This document shows, piece by piece, positions 8,180 to 16,776 of a stretch of DNA of 45,373 nt (position 1 is its first letter; each line of letters begins with the position of its first letter). The notes under the pieces are model-generated. The model worked only from the letters and a program-made list of their open reading frames with translations, was not told where the DNA came from and searched no databases. Made by a program: the position numbers and the translations under genes. Origin of the DNA: an uncultured Lachnospiraceae bacterium (GTDB taxonomy: Bacteria > Bacillota > Clostridia > Lachnospirales > Lachnospiraceae); the NCBI GenBank assembly GCA_947178125.1, contig CAMWXB010000031.1, forward strand, positions 1-45,373, in the 5' to 3' direction.

Positions 8180-10267
8180 ATGAAGGAAAAGATAGAAGAA
8201 ATCGGAAAAGTCCGGCTTGATTTGAAACATTATCCGGGTGAAGACTATTATTGTGATGGAGAGATTGAGGACGAACTGCTCGATATTACGAAAAATTATG
8301 CTGAAGTTGAGTATCCCCGTATCATTGAAGAACGGAAAAGCTGGCCGGTTCTCTATCATTTATCGGCATTGCGGGAGAACATCGTGGAATGGCTTCCGAT
8401 CGATAAAGATATGAAGGTGCTGGAGGTAGGCTCCGGCTGCGGCGCCATTACAGGAGCGCTTGCGCGGAAAGCCGGGGAAGTGACCTGTGTGGACCTATCC
8501 AGAAAAAGGAGTCTGATCAATGCGTACCGGCATATGGATTGTGAGAATGTCACGATTCATGTCGGTAATTTTCAGGATATTGAGCCGGACCTGCCGTGTG
8601 ATTATGACTATATCTGTCTGATCGGCGTCTTTGAGTACGGACAGGCTTATATCGATTCGGAGACTCCTTACGAAGATTTCCTGCGTATTATCGGAAAACA
8701 CAGGAAAAATAACGGCCGTATTGTTATTGCAATCGAGAATAAACTGGGATTAAAATATTGGGCAGGCTGTAAAGAAGACCATTTAGGAACATGGTTCAGC
8801 AGTCTGGAAGACTATCCGGAGGGTGGCGTTGTCAGAACTTTTACAAGGGACGGCCTTGTAAAGGTGGCGGAGAAATGCGGCTTTTCGGATGTATCTGTTT
8901 ATTACCCTTATCCGGACTATAAATTCATGACGAGTCTTTATTCGGACAGCCGTCTGCCAAAGCCTGGGGAGCTTTCTTCCAATCTGCGGAATTTTGACAG
9001 GGAAAGACTGCAGTTGTTCGATGAAAAGCTCGTGTTCGATACCCTGATCAAAGAGGGACAGTTTCCTCTTTTTTCAAATTCCTATCTGATGATCTTGGGC
9101 GAGACGCCAAGGATAAAGTATGCGAAATATTCCAATGACAGAGCTGACGCATTTAAAATGAAAACGCTTCTTACAGAATGGCCGACTGAGGGCGGGACGG
9201 TCAGACAAATAGAAAAACACCCGTTGTCAAATGATGCCAGAGAGCATATCCGGCAGATTTGTCATGCGTACGAACAACTTTCGGAGCGTTTTTCGGGCGG
9301 AAAACTGCAAGTGAATAGATGTAAATTAAAAGAGGATTCAATTTCTGCACATAACGACACGAGCGTCATTTTTGAGTATCTGGAAGGAATAACATTGGAA
9401 GAACTTCTGGACGAGTGCCTCGAACGGGATGATATGGATAAATTTCAGCTGTTATTTGACGAATATCTGGAAAGGATTTCCTATCGTGAAGAGGCGGCAA
9501 TCACTGATTATGACTTGATTTTTTCCAATATTTTAATAGTGGGGGATGGACAGTGGCATATCATTGACTATGAATGGACTTTTGAAAAGGCTGTCGAAAC
9601 GAAAGAAATCGCTTTCAGAGCAATCTATTGTTATTTATTGGAGAATGAAAAACGAAATAAATTAAATCTTGATTATATTTTAGAGAAACTTGGCGTGACA
9701 GAAGTCGAGGCAGAAAGCTTTAGACGGCAGGAGATGAAGTTCCAGAAGTATGTGACCGGAAAAAGAATGTCAATGGAAGAAATAAGGGATGTTATTAATC
9801 AGCCCATTTATGCCTTGTCGGAGCTTCCAAGGCTTTCTCCCGCCGAGAAGCAGAAGGAGAAAGTGCAGATTTATGAAGATAAGGGAGAAGGCTTTTCTGA
9901 AGAGCAGTCTTTCTTTCTGGAAGAATCGTCCGATGTGGAGTACACAGGGACAGAACGGAAATTCCGGCTCGTGTTCGAGGGAGAGCGAAAGGCGCTCCGC
10001 ATCGATCCATGCAGCGATTTCTGCATTGTTTACCTGGAGGAGATACGCTGGAACGATAAACCGGTGCCGTTGAAGGGCAGGAGTATATTGACGAATGGAA
10101 TCAGGATAGGCGAGAATGTTTATGCTTTTTCCACACAGGACCCGAATATTACCTTGCAGTTGGCGGAAGGGGAGCAGAAACAGGAGAATGTACTGCAGGT
10201 CACTATGCAGGTCACGAAAGCGCCTGAGAAGACAGTAGCGCATATGCAGAAGAGAGGATTGTTTTGA
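8180..10267 (+). CDS. Methyltransferase-kinase fusion, WbdD-like chain terminator candidate
   Basis: A 695-aa cytoplasmic protein. The N-terminal half is a class I SAM methyltransferase: VLEVGSGCG (80-88), VDLS at motif II, and CLIGVFEYGQAY at motif IV. The middle part looks like a protein-kinase/APH-fold phosphotransferase: D445-x4-N450 (DLIFSN) and D463-Y-E465-W fit the catalytic-loop and metal-binding positions, with an upstream VIFEYLEG hinge-like strand. The last 130 residues are beta-rich and unassigned. In E. coli O8/O9a polymannan systems WbdD joins the same two activities to cap the chain, and Wzt recognises the cap. Position right after wzt fits that model. Whether both domains are active is inference. 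ATG 8180 is used, with GGAGG at 8171; GTG 8165 is the alternative. Confidence 0.75.
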   Translation: MKEKIEEIGKVRLDLKHYPGEDYYCDGEIEDELLDITKNYAEVEYPRIIEERKSWPVLYHLSALRENIVEWLPIDKDMKVLEVGSGCGAITGALARKAGEVTCVDLSRKRSLINAYRHMDCENVTIHVGNFQDIEPDLPCDYDYICLIGVFEYGQAYIDSETPYEDFLRIIGKHRKNNGRIVIAIENKLGLKYWAGCKEDHLGTWFSSLEDYPEGGVVRTFTRDGLVKVAEKCGFSDVSVYYPYPDYKFMTSLYSDSRLPKPGELSSNLRNFDRERLQLFDEKLVFDTLIKEGQFPLFSNSYLMILGETPRIKYAKYSNDRADAFKMKTLLTEWPTEGGTVRQIEKHPLSNDAREHIRQICHAYEQLSERFSGGKLQVNRCKLKEDSISAHNDTSVIFEYLEGITLEELLDECLERDDMDKFQLLFDEYLERISYREEAAITDYDLIFSNILIVGDGQWHIIDYEWTFEKAVETKEIAFRAIYCYLLENEKRNKLNLDYILEKLGVTEVEAESFRRQEMKFQKYVTGKRMSMEEIRDVINQPIYALSELPRLSPAEKQKEKVQIYEDKGEGFSEEQSFFLEESSDVEYTGTERKFRLVFEGERKALRIDPCSDFCIVYLEEIRWNDKPVPLKGRSILTNGIRIGENVYAFSTQDPNITLQLAEGEQKQENVLQVTMQVTKAPEKTVAHMQKRGLF

Positions 10268-10270
10268 TAT

Positions 10271-12598
10271 ATGGGGGAAAAATATGACTGGGAGGCCTAT
10301 TACCGAAAGGCTTTTGAGAAGGAAAAAAAGAAAAATACTGTTCTTGCGGGGAAAATAGCGGATGCGGAAGCGAAAGAGGCGGATTTGGCCTTTAAGCTCG
10401 AACGGATTCAGAATAATGTGTTCTGGAAGGCATCTGCACCTGCGCGGAAGTGTTATCATGCGCTGAAGAGCGGGCGGGCGGCTTTGCTTCGCCCAGAGGG
10501 GCATTCCCATGCCGGTTCGGGCGGGACGGCCGCCGGTGGTGAAGCAGGATTTATGGAAATCGTCCGTGCCTATGAGCAGGAAGTGTTCCGGCAGAAGCAT
10601 CCATATCTGCAATGGATTGCGAAAACGGAAGGAAATGCGCCAAAAGACGGCACACAGTTTATCCGTGGCTGTCGATTGATAGAGCCGGAGGGTATGGATC
10701 TGTGTATTGTTGTGAGCGGCTGTGGAATGCTGGCGGCAGGAGCGGTAGAGAAGACCGCGGCCTGGTTCGGTGAACGGGAGAATTGCCTGTTCGCTTATAC
10801 GGATGAAGATTATTACTGGCAGAATCTGTCGAACCGGATGCACCCCTGGTATAAGCCGTGCTGGTCGCCGGATACGATGCTCTCCTTCTGTTATATGGGC
10901 CATATGATCATCATCAGAAAAACGCTGTGCCGGGAGCTTCTGGAAGAGATGCGCGGCGGGCTGGATTCTTATGCGGATTTCTATGATCTGTGTCTTCGCC
11001 TGGAAGAATGGGCATGTGCAAGGCAGTATAGTATTTCCCATATAGAGGAGATGCTCTTTCATAACTGCTATGAGCCGGATGAGGCGGGGCAGAGAAGGAT
11101 TACAGAAGCGCAGGAACAGGGAAGGGACGTATTGGAAACAGTCGAAAATCTGCTGAAATCGGAATTGGAGCGGGGAAGGGATATGGAAGGCTGCGGTGCA
11201 TCCTTTCATGTTGTCCGGAAAGCGGCATTACAAAGAAGAGGTATCAGGGCGGAGCTGGAAGCCGGCGCGGAGCCGGATATTTACCATGTGGTCTATGATG
11301 TTCCCAAAAGGGGACGCTCACTGGCGTTCGGGAAGAATGGGATGGTATCGGTGGTCATTCCCTCAAAAGACCACCCTGAGGCGTTGGAAAAATGTCTTTC
11401 TTCGTTCCGTGAAAGAACAGAGTATGATAACTATGAATGGATTGTTGTTGATAACGGAAGCACACCGGAAAATAAAAGCTGCATGGAGGCATTGCAGGAG
11501 AAATACGGATTTCTCTATTTATATGAGCCGATGGAATTTAATTTTTCTGCGATGTGTAATCTCGGAGCATCCAGGGCGCAGGGGGAGTATCTGTTGTTCT
11601 TAAATGATGATATTGAGATCATTCAGAAAGACTGGCTGCGCATTATGGCAGGACAGGCAGGACAGCCTTATACGGGAGCCGTCGGGGCGAAGCTTTGGTA
11701 TGCGGGGGGCGATGCCATTCAACATGCCGGTATTACCAATCTGGCAATCGGACCTTCGCATAAACTGATCACATTCCCTGATGACAGGTGTTATTATTAT
11801 GGGCGTAATCAGGTAACTTATGATGTCATCGGCGTGACTGCGGCATGTTTGCTGATTGAGCGGCGGAAGTATCATGAGGTGGGCGGCTTTGATGAATCTA
11901 TGAAGGTTGCCTATAATGATGTGGATTTTTGTTTCAAACTGGTTGAAGCTGGATACTGTAATGTGCTTCGTAACGATGCCGTTCTGTATCACGATGAGTC
12001 TCTGAGCAGGGGACTGGATGAAGAGGATGACGGGAAGTGGGAAAGGCTGCTGCATGAAAAGGAAAACCTGTATGCCAGACATCCGGGGATGCAGGAATGG
12101 GATGGTTTCTATCATAAGAGCCTGATTGACAATGCTTCACGTTACGCGTGTAATTTTAAATTTGAGTATGAAGACAACTTAAAAACGACAAATCTGATTT
12201 CTGCAGATGCAGGAAATCTTGCAAAGGCCAGGGGCGGAGTGCTTCAGCTGACCATCGACCGGGCCGAAGAACAACGTAAGATTCATTTGGATGAGCCGGA
12301 TATCATGTTTCTGATGGGATGGAGTTACATCCCCGGAGAGGATAATGCAAAATATACGAAAAACCTTGTATTTCAGCGGGAAGACGGAAGTTTTTTCCGG
12401 GCAGCGCCCAACCCCTGGTACAGAGAGGATGTGGAGGCTGTTTTGTCTGGACAAGTCAACATTTCCCTGTCCGGTTTTACATTACGCATAAAGAAGGAAA
12501 ACTTGCAATCCGGGGTCTGGCGCATTGGAATGCTGGCAATGGATGAAAATACCGGCCAACAGTTTTTGACATGGTCCGACAAAAAAATGACCGTATAA
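10271..12598 (+). CDS. GT2-family glycosyltransferase with degenerate first domain
   Basis: 775 aa. Residues 1-60 form a charged helical module ending in NVFWKASAPARK, very like that of the next gene. Residues about 140-300 retain the back half of a GT-A domain (AYTDEDYYWQN, KPCWSPD, GHMIIIRK) but lack the usual nucleotide-binding front, so this copy looks vestigial. A complete GT2 domain follows from MVSVVIPSKDHPEAL (about 358) through VVDNGS, LFLNDDIE (the DXD position), the QHAG turn and GGFDESMKVAYNDVDFC. A C-terminal beta-rich domain (about 650-775) contains MGWSYIPG. It probably adds one sugar, perhaps rhamnose, to the growing lipid-linked chain. Acceptor and donor cannot be read from the sequence. 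It starts 3 bases after the previous stop. Confidence 0.88.
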   Translation: MGEKYDWEAYYRKAFEKEKKKNTVLAGKIADAEAKEADLAFKLERIQNNVFWKASAPARKCYHALKSGRAALLRPEGHSHAGSGGTAAGGEAGFMEIVRAYEQEVFRQKHPYLQWIAKTEGNAPKDGTQFIRGCRLIEPEGMDLCIVVSGCGMLAAGAVEKTAAWFGERENCLFAYTDEDYYWQNLSNRMHPWYKPCWSPDTMLSFCYMGHMIIIRKTLCRELLEEMRGGLDSYADFYDLCLRLEEWACARQYSISHIEEMLFHNCYEPDEAGQRRITEAQEQGRDVLETVENLLKSELERGRDMEGCGASFHVVRKAALQRRGIRAELEAGAEPDIYHVVYDVPKRGRSLAFGKNGMVSVVIPSKDHPEALEKCLSSFRERTEYDNYEWIVVDNGSTPENKSCMEALQEKYGFLYLYEPMEFNFSAMCNLGASRAQGEYLLFLNDDIEIIQKDWLRIMAGQAGQPYTGAVGAKLWYAGGDAIQHAGITNLAIGPSHKLITFPDDRCYYYGRNQVTYDVIGVTAACLLIERRKYHEVGGFDESMKVAYNDVDFCFKLVEAGYCNVLRNDAVLYHDESLSRGLDEEDDGKWERLLHEKENLYARHPGMQEWDGFYHKSLIDNASRYACNFKFEYEDNLKTTNLISADAGNLAKARGGVLQLTIDRAEEQRKIHLDEPDIMFLMGWSYIPGEDNAKYTKNLVFQREDGSFFRAAPNPWYREDVEAVLSGQVNISLSGFTLRIKKENLQSGVWRIGMLAMDENTGQQFLTWSDKKMTV

Positions 12599-12802
12599 CA
12601 GGCACAAAACAGGGGGAATTGAATTGCGGATGTTACGAAAAACGGGGCGTCAATTATTAAATTGGTTTTAAATAATTTCGGGGCACAATAAATTAAACCT
12701 GCATTTAATTATACAAAATGTGTCGAAAAAATAAAATAACGGACAGTATAAGAAGAAACCTGTCAAGCGTGTAAAATGACAGCATGGAGGAAAGAACTCT
12801 AT

Positions 12803-14812
12803 ATGGAAGAAAAACAAAGAGAAGAAAATCTCATGGATAGTGATTCGAAAGAAAGCATGCGTTATTACAAGGAGGCATATGAGCGTGAGCGTCAGAAAAG
12901 CCGTGTGCTGGCAGCCAAACTGGCGGATGCGCAAGGGCGTGCGGCGGATTTGGAGCAGAAGCTTGGCCGCATCAAGGGGAGCATCTTCTGGCGCCTGTCG
13001 AAACCTCTCCGTTCAGCAGTCCATTGGGTACAGAGGACAAAGGAGCGTCTTGGCTATTACGGAAGCGTGAAGGGTGTTCTGCGGAAACTGGATGCCAAAC
13101 GTATCGAGAAAAAGGCGCGGGCATCCCACGGCACGGCAAGCTTTCCGGGGCCGGAAGAAGCAAAGCGGCAGCGTGAGACGGTTTTTCCGAAGAAGATCAA
13201 GATAAGCATTCTGGTGCCGCTCTATAATACGCCGAAAAAATTCCTGACCGATGCGATTGATTCCGTACTCGCGCAGACCTATGAGAACTGGGAACTCTGC
13301 CTGACGGACGATTCTGATGCGGAACACGCTTATGTGGAACAGATGTGCAGGGAGTATGCGGCGAAGGACGACCGTATTCGCTACAAGCGGCACGAAAGAA
13401 GCGGAGGCATCGCCGGAAACACGAATTTCTGCCTCTCGCTGGCGACCGGAGAATATATCGGGCTTTTTGACCATGACGATGTGCTGCATCCCTCGGTATT
13501 ATATGAATATATGAAGGCAATCTGTGAGCAGGATGCGGATTATATTTACTGTGATGAAGCGACTTTTCACGGGAACAGCATCGACCATATGATCACGCTG
13601 CATTTTAAGCCGGATTTTGCAATTGATAACCTGCGCGCCAACAATTATATCTGCCATTTCAGCGTATTCGACAGGAAACTGTTAGAGGGGACGGAACTTT
13701 TCAGACCGCAGTTCAACGGCAGTCAGGACCATGACATGATCCTGCGTCTGACGGCGCAGGCAAAGCATATCGTGCACATTCCGAAGCTTCTATATTATTG
13801 GCGTTCCCATAAGGGAAGCGTGGCCGCAGACTTAAATGCCAAGGCATATTGTATTGCGGCAGGAAAAGGAGCGGTTGCCGACCACTTGCAGAGCCTCGGT
13901 TATGAAAATTTCGAAATCACTTCGACGAAGGCTTTTGACACCATCTACCGGATCCGGTATGAGGTTCAGGGGAATCCGCTCATCTCCATTGTGATTCCCA
14001 ATAAAGACCACTATGAGGATTTAAAACGCTGCATTACTTCTATTATAGAAAAAAGCAGTTACGATAACTATGAGATCATCGTTGTGGAGAACAACAGCAC
14101 GGATGATGAGATTTTCCGCTACTATGAAGAACTGCGAAAAAATTCGCAGGTTCGCATCGTGACTTATGAAGGAGACTTTAATTATTCCCGCATCAATAAT
14201 TTCGGTGTGTCGAAAGCAAGAGGGGAATATCTGTTGTTATTAAATAATGATACGGAAGTCATTACGCTTGACTGGATGGAAGAGCTCCTGATGTATGCGC
14301 AGAGAGAGGATGTCGGGGCAGTCGGCGCCAAGCTGTATTATCCCGATAAGACGATTCAGCATGCGGGTGTTGTCATCGGACTTGGTGCGCACCGGACGGC
14401 AGGACACACGCATTACCGGGTGAGCAGCAATAATCTCGGCTATATGGGAAGGCTGTGTTATGTACAGAATATGACAGCGGTGACAGGCGCCTGCCTGATG
14501 ATAAAAAAGAAGATTTATGATGAACTTGGCGGCCTGGATGAATCTTTTGCAGTGTCTTTGAACGATGTGGATTTCTGTCTGCGGATCAGGGAAGCGGGGT
14601 ATCTGAATGTATTTACCCCGTTTGCGGAACTGTATCATTACGAGTCCGCATCCAGAGGTTCGGATGCCGAAGGAGAGAGGGCAGAACGTTACAATGAAGA
14701 GTCGGAACGTTTTCGCGAAAAATGGCGTAAAATACTGGAATCCGGCGACCCGTACTATAATCCGAACTTTTCGCTGGACAGAAGCGACTTTGCTTTGAAA
14801 ATTCAGGTATAG
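12803..14812 (+). CDS. Two-domain GT2-family glycosyltransferase
   Basis: 669 aa with two complete GT-A domains, as in many rhamnan and heteropolysaccharide polymerising enzymes. An N-terminal helical module (about 15-75) ends in SIFWRLSKPLRS. Domain 1 runs from ISILVPLYNTPKKFL (about 133) with FDHDD as DXD and QDHDMILRL. Domain 2 runs from ISIVIPNKDHYEDL (about 395) with VVENNS, LLNNDTE and LNDVDFCLR. Two intact domains suggest two successive transfers or alternating linkages. ATG 12803 is preceded by GGAGG at 12786-12790 (a long 12-base gap), so the start is approximate; 12776 is an alternative. The 200-base gap upstream is AT-rich with only weak promoter-like matches (TTGGTT at 12662, CACAAT at 12684). 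Confidence 0.92.
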   Translation: MEEKQREENLMDSDSKESMRYYKEAYERERQKSRVLAAKLADAQGRAADLEQKLGRIKGSIFWRLSKPLRSAVHWVQRTKERLGYYGSVKGVLRKLDAKRIEKKARASHGTASFPGPEEAKRQRETVFPKKIKISILVPLYNTPKKFLTDAIDSVLAQTYENWELCLTDDSDAEHAYVEQMCREYAAKDDRIRYKRHERSGGIAGNTNFCLSLATGEYIGLFDHDDVLHPSVLYEYMKAICEQDADYIYCDEATFHGNSIDHMITLHFKPDFAIDNLRANNYICHFSVFDRKLLEGTELFRPQFNGSQDHDMILRLTAQAKHIVHIPKLLYYWRSHKGSVAADLNAKAYCIAAGKGAVADHLQSLGYENFEITSTKAFDTIYRIRYEVQGNPLISIVIPNKDHYEDLKRCITSIIEKSSYDNYEIIVVENNSTDDEIFRYYEELRKNSQVRIVTYEGDFNYSRINNFGVSKARGEYLLLLNNDTEVITLDWMEELLMYAQREDVGAVGAKLYYPDKTIQHAGVVIGLGAHRTAGHTHYRVSSNNLGYMGRLCYVQNMTAVTGACLMIKKKIYDELGGLDESFAVSLNDVDFCLRIREAGYLNVFTPFAELYHYESASRGSDAEGERAERYNEESERFREKWRKILESGDPYYNPNFSLDRSDFALKIQV

Positions 14813-14823
14813 TATGATATACT
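14795..14823 (+). promoter_or_regulatory. Strong extended -10 promoter for the phosphohexomutase leader
   Basis: TTGAAA (14795-14800), 17-base spacer, TATACT (14818-14823), with TGA immediately before the -10 (extended -10). It starts inside the 3' end of the glycosyltransferase gene. The -10 lies within a perfect palindrome, TAGTAT-GAT-ATACTA (14810-14824), that could also be an operator. The predicted start near 14830 gives a leader of about 165 bases before the phosphohexomutase. Confidence 0.72.
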
Positions 14824-14833
14824 AGGATGAAAA

Positions 14834-14961
14834 GAAGTTCGAATGCTCACCCCAGAGGGGGTTTCGTAAAGAACTTCCATGATTCGCGTGGCAAATCTTT
14901 TGCACCCGGAGAAATGCCTGAAACGCGGCATTTTCCATACGAAATCATGAAGGCTGGGGTG
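14834..14961 (+). ncRNA. Structured leader RNA candidate: hairpin, three-way junction, possible pseudoknot
   Basis: Hairpin I: GAAGTTC (14834-14840) with GAACTTC (14871-14877), then CGAA/TTCG and ACCCC/GGGGT inside. Three-way junction: CATGATTCG (14878-14886) closes against CGAAATCATG (14940-14949). Inside it lie GTGGCAAA/TTTGCAC (14888 to about 14905) and GGAGAAATGCC/GGCATTTTCC (about 14908-14936), the last with an eight-base loop. CACCCCAG (14848-14855, upper part of hairpin I) is exactly complementary to CTGGGGTG (14954-14961) just after the junction. That allows a pseudoknot or an on/off alternative pairing before the ribosome site (GGAGGTAAAAAGGA). I cannot match it to a known riboswitch class; it could instead be a dispersed structured repeat. 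Confidence 0.6.
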
Positions 14962-14993
14962 GAAAATTAAGAAAGATATGGAGGTAAAAAGGA

Positions 14994-16715
14994 ATGGGTT
15001 ACAAAGAGCAATATGAGTTCTGGCTGGAAGATTCTTATTTCGACGCACAGACGAAGAAGGAACTTGAAGCGATCAAAGATGACGAGAAAGAAATCGAAGA
15101 CCGTTTTTACAAAGAACTGGCATTTGGTACAGGCGGACTGAGAGGGGTCATCGGCGCGGGTACGAACCGTATGAACATTTATACCGTTCGTAAGGCAACA
15201 CAGGGTCTTGCTAACTATATTAAGAAACAGGGCGGAGAAGAAAAGGGTGTGGCAATCGCTTTCGATTCCAGAAGAATGTCTCCGGAGTTCGCAGATGAAG
15301 CAGCGCTCTGTCTGGCGGCGAATGGTATCAAGGCTTATGTGTTCGAATCGCTTCGCCCAACACCGGAATTATCTTTCGCGCTTCGTGAACTCGGCTGTAT
15401 TTCCGGTATCGTGATCACGGCGAGCCACAATCCGCCGGAGTATAACGGTTATAAATGCTACTGGGAAGACGGCGCGCAGGTAACGGCGCCGAAAGATCAG
15501 GAGATTATTACAGAAGTCAATAACGTAACGGACTATCACGATGTGAAGACGATGGAGAAAGCGGAAGCCGTAAAAGCCGGTCTTTATCAGGTGATCGGCC
15601 GGGAAATTGACGATAAATATATGGCAGAACTGAAGAAGCAGATCATTCATCCCGAAATCATTGCGGAAGTTGCGGATGATATGAAGATTGTATATTCTCC
15701 TTTTAACGGAACAGGAAATCTGCCTGTCAGAAGAATTTTGGATGAGATTGGTTTCAAGAATGTCTATGTTGTACCGGAGCAGGAAATGCCGGATCCGAAT
15801 TTTACGACGCTTGCTTACCCGAATCCGGAAGACCCGAAGGCATTTACACTGGCGCTTGAACTGGCCAAAGAAAAGAATGCGGACATCGTACTGGCTACCG
15901 ACCCGGATGCGGACAGACTCGGCATTTATGCGTTGGATACGAAGAGCGGGGAATATGTTCCATTTACCGGAAATATGTCCGGTATGCTGATCGCAGAATA
16001 TATTTTGAGGGAAAGAACGGCAACCGGAAAGATGCCTGAGAATCCGGCGCTTGTTACCACGATCGTTACGACCAATATGACCAAAGCGATCACGGAAGAT
16101 TATAACGTAAAATGTATCGAAGTTCTGACAGGATTTAAATACATAGGCGAGCAGATCAAGCTGTTCGAACAGACAGGCTCCAATCATTATGTATTTGGTC
16201 TGGAAGAAAGTTATGGCTGTCTTGCCGGTACACATGCGAGAGATAAGGATGCGATCGTTGCAGTTATGTGCCTGTGTGAAATGGCAGCATGGTGCAAGAA
16301 GAACGGTAAGACCGTATGGGATCAGATGATCACGCTGTATGAAAAATACGGTTATTTCAAGGAAAGCCAGTATTCTATCACCATGAAAGGCATTGATGGC
16401 GCAAAAGAAATTGAAGAACTCATGAATAAATTAAGAAGCAATCCGCCGAAGAACTTCGGTGAGTTGAAAGTAAAAGAGTTCAGAGACTATACGACAGGCA
16501 AGACGTTGAATCTGGAAACCGGTGCAGAAGGCGAGACAGGACTGCCGAAGTCGAACGTGCTCTATTTCGACCTGACGAATGATTCCTGGTGCTGTGCACG
16601 TCCGTCCGGGACGGAACCAAAGATTAAATTCTATATGGGTGTCAAAGGAACCAGTCTGGATGATGCACAGGCGAAATTGGAAAAACTGACAGAAGACTTA
16701 AAAGCATATTTGTAA
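14994..16715 (+). CDS. Phospho-sugar mutase (phosphoglucomutase / phosphomannomutase)
   Basis: 573-aa alpha-D-phosphohexomutase that interconverts hexose-6-phosphate and hexose-1-phosphate, the likely source of glucose-1-phosphate for RfbA. The active-site phosphoserine is S144 in TASHNP. The Mg-binding loop is DPDADR (303-308). The substrate loop is GLEESYG, and the C-terminal phosphate-binding loop is RPSGTEPKIK. Length fits the long clostridial/Bacillus PgcA-type enzymes. ATG 14994 follows GGAGGTAAAAAGGA. It has its own promoter (14795) and a long structured leader, so it may be controlled separately from the glycosyltransferase genes around it. Glucose versus mannose specificity cannot be decided from sequence. 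Confidence 0.95.
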   Translation: MGYKEQYEFWLEDSYFDAQTKKELEAIKDDEKEIEDRFYKELAFGTGGLRGVIGAGTNRMNIYTVRKATQGLANYIKKQGGEEKGVAIAFDSRRMSPEFADEAALCLAANGIKAYVFESLRPTPELSFALRELGCISGIVITASHNPPEYNGYKCYWEDGAQVTAPKDQEIITEVNNVTDYHDVKTMEKAEAVKAGLYQVIGREIDDKYMAELKKQIIHPEIIAEVADDMKIVYSPFNGTGNLPVRRILDEIGFKNVYVVPEQEMPDPNFTTLAYPNPEDPKAFTLALELAKEKNADIVLATDPDADRLGIYALDTKSGEYVPFTGNMSGMLIAEYILRERTATGKMPENPALVTTIVTTNMTKAITEDYNVKCIEVLTGFKYIGEQIKLFEQTGSNHYVFGLEESYGCLAGTHARDKDAIVAVMCLCEMAAWCKKNGKTVWDQMITLYEKYGYFKESQYSITMKGIDGAKEIEELMNKLRSNPPKNFGELKVKEFRDYTTGKTLNLETGAEGETGLPKSNVLYFDLTNDSWCCARPSGTEPKIKFYMGVKGTSLDDAQAKLEKLTEDLKAYL

Positions 16716-16728
16716 GATAATGGGAAAG

Positions 16729-16762
16729 ATAGAATCGTCCTGGGATTTCAGGGCGATTCTAT
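16729..16762 (+). other. Perfect hairpin between the mutase and the next glycosyltransferase
   Basis: ATAGAATCG (16729-16737) pairs perfectly with CGATTCTAT (16754-16762), with CCTG/CAGG nested inside. No T tract follows, so it is not a canonical terminator. It may be an RNA processing or stability element, and it argues that the next gene starts at 16777 rather than at 16720. Confidence 0.55.
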
Positions 16763-16776
16763 ACTATCGGGGAAAA

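Noticed and set aside
9770..11209. Long reverse-strand open frame (479 codons), and others at 4147-5082, 6923-8071 and 15369-16235
   Set aside because: They lie opposite well-supported genes, lack ribosome sites and family motifs, and their residue make-up (Arg/His/Ile/Phe-rich) is that of antisense shadows.
14834..14961. Known riboswitch class (c-di-GMP, fluoride, guanidine, THF) for the mutase leader
   Set aside because: None of the conserved loop sequences of those classes could be matched by eye; it is left as unassigned.
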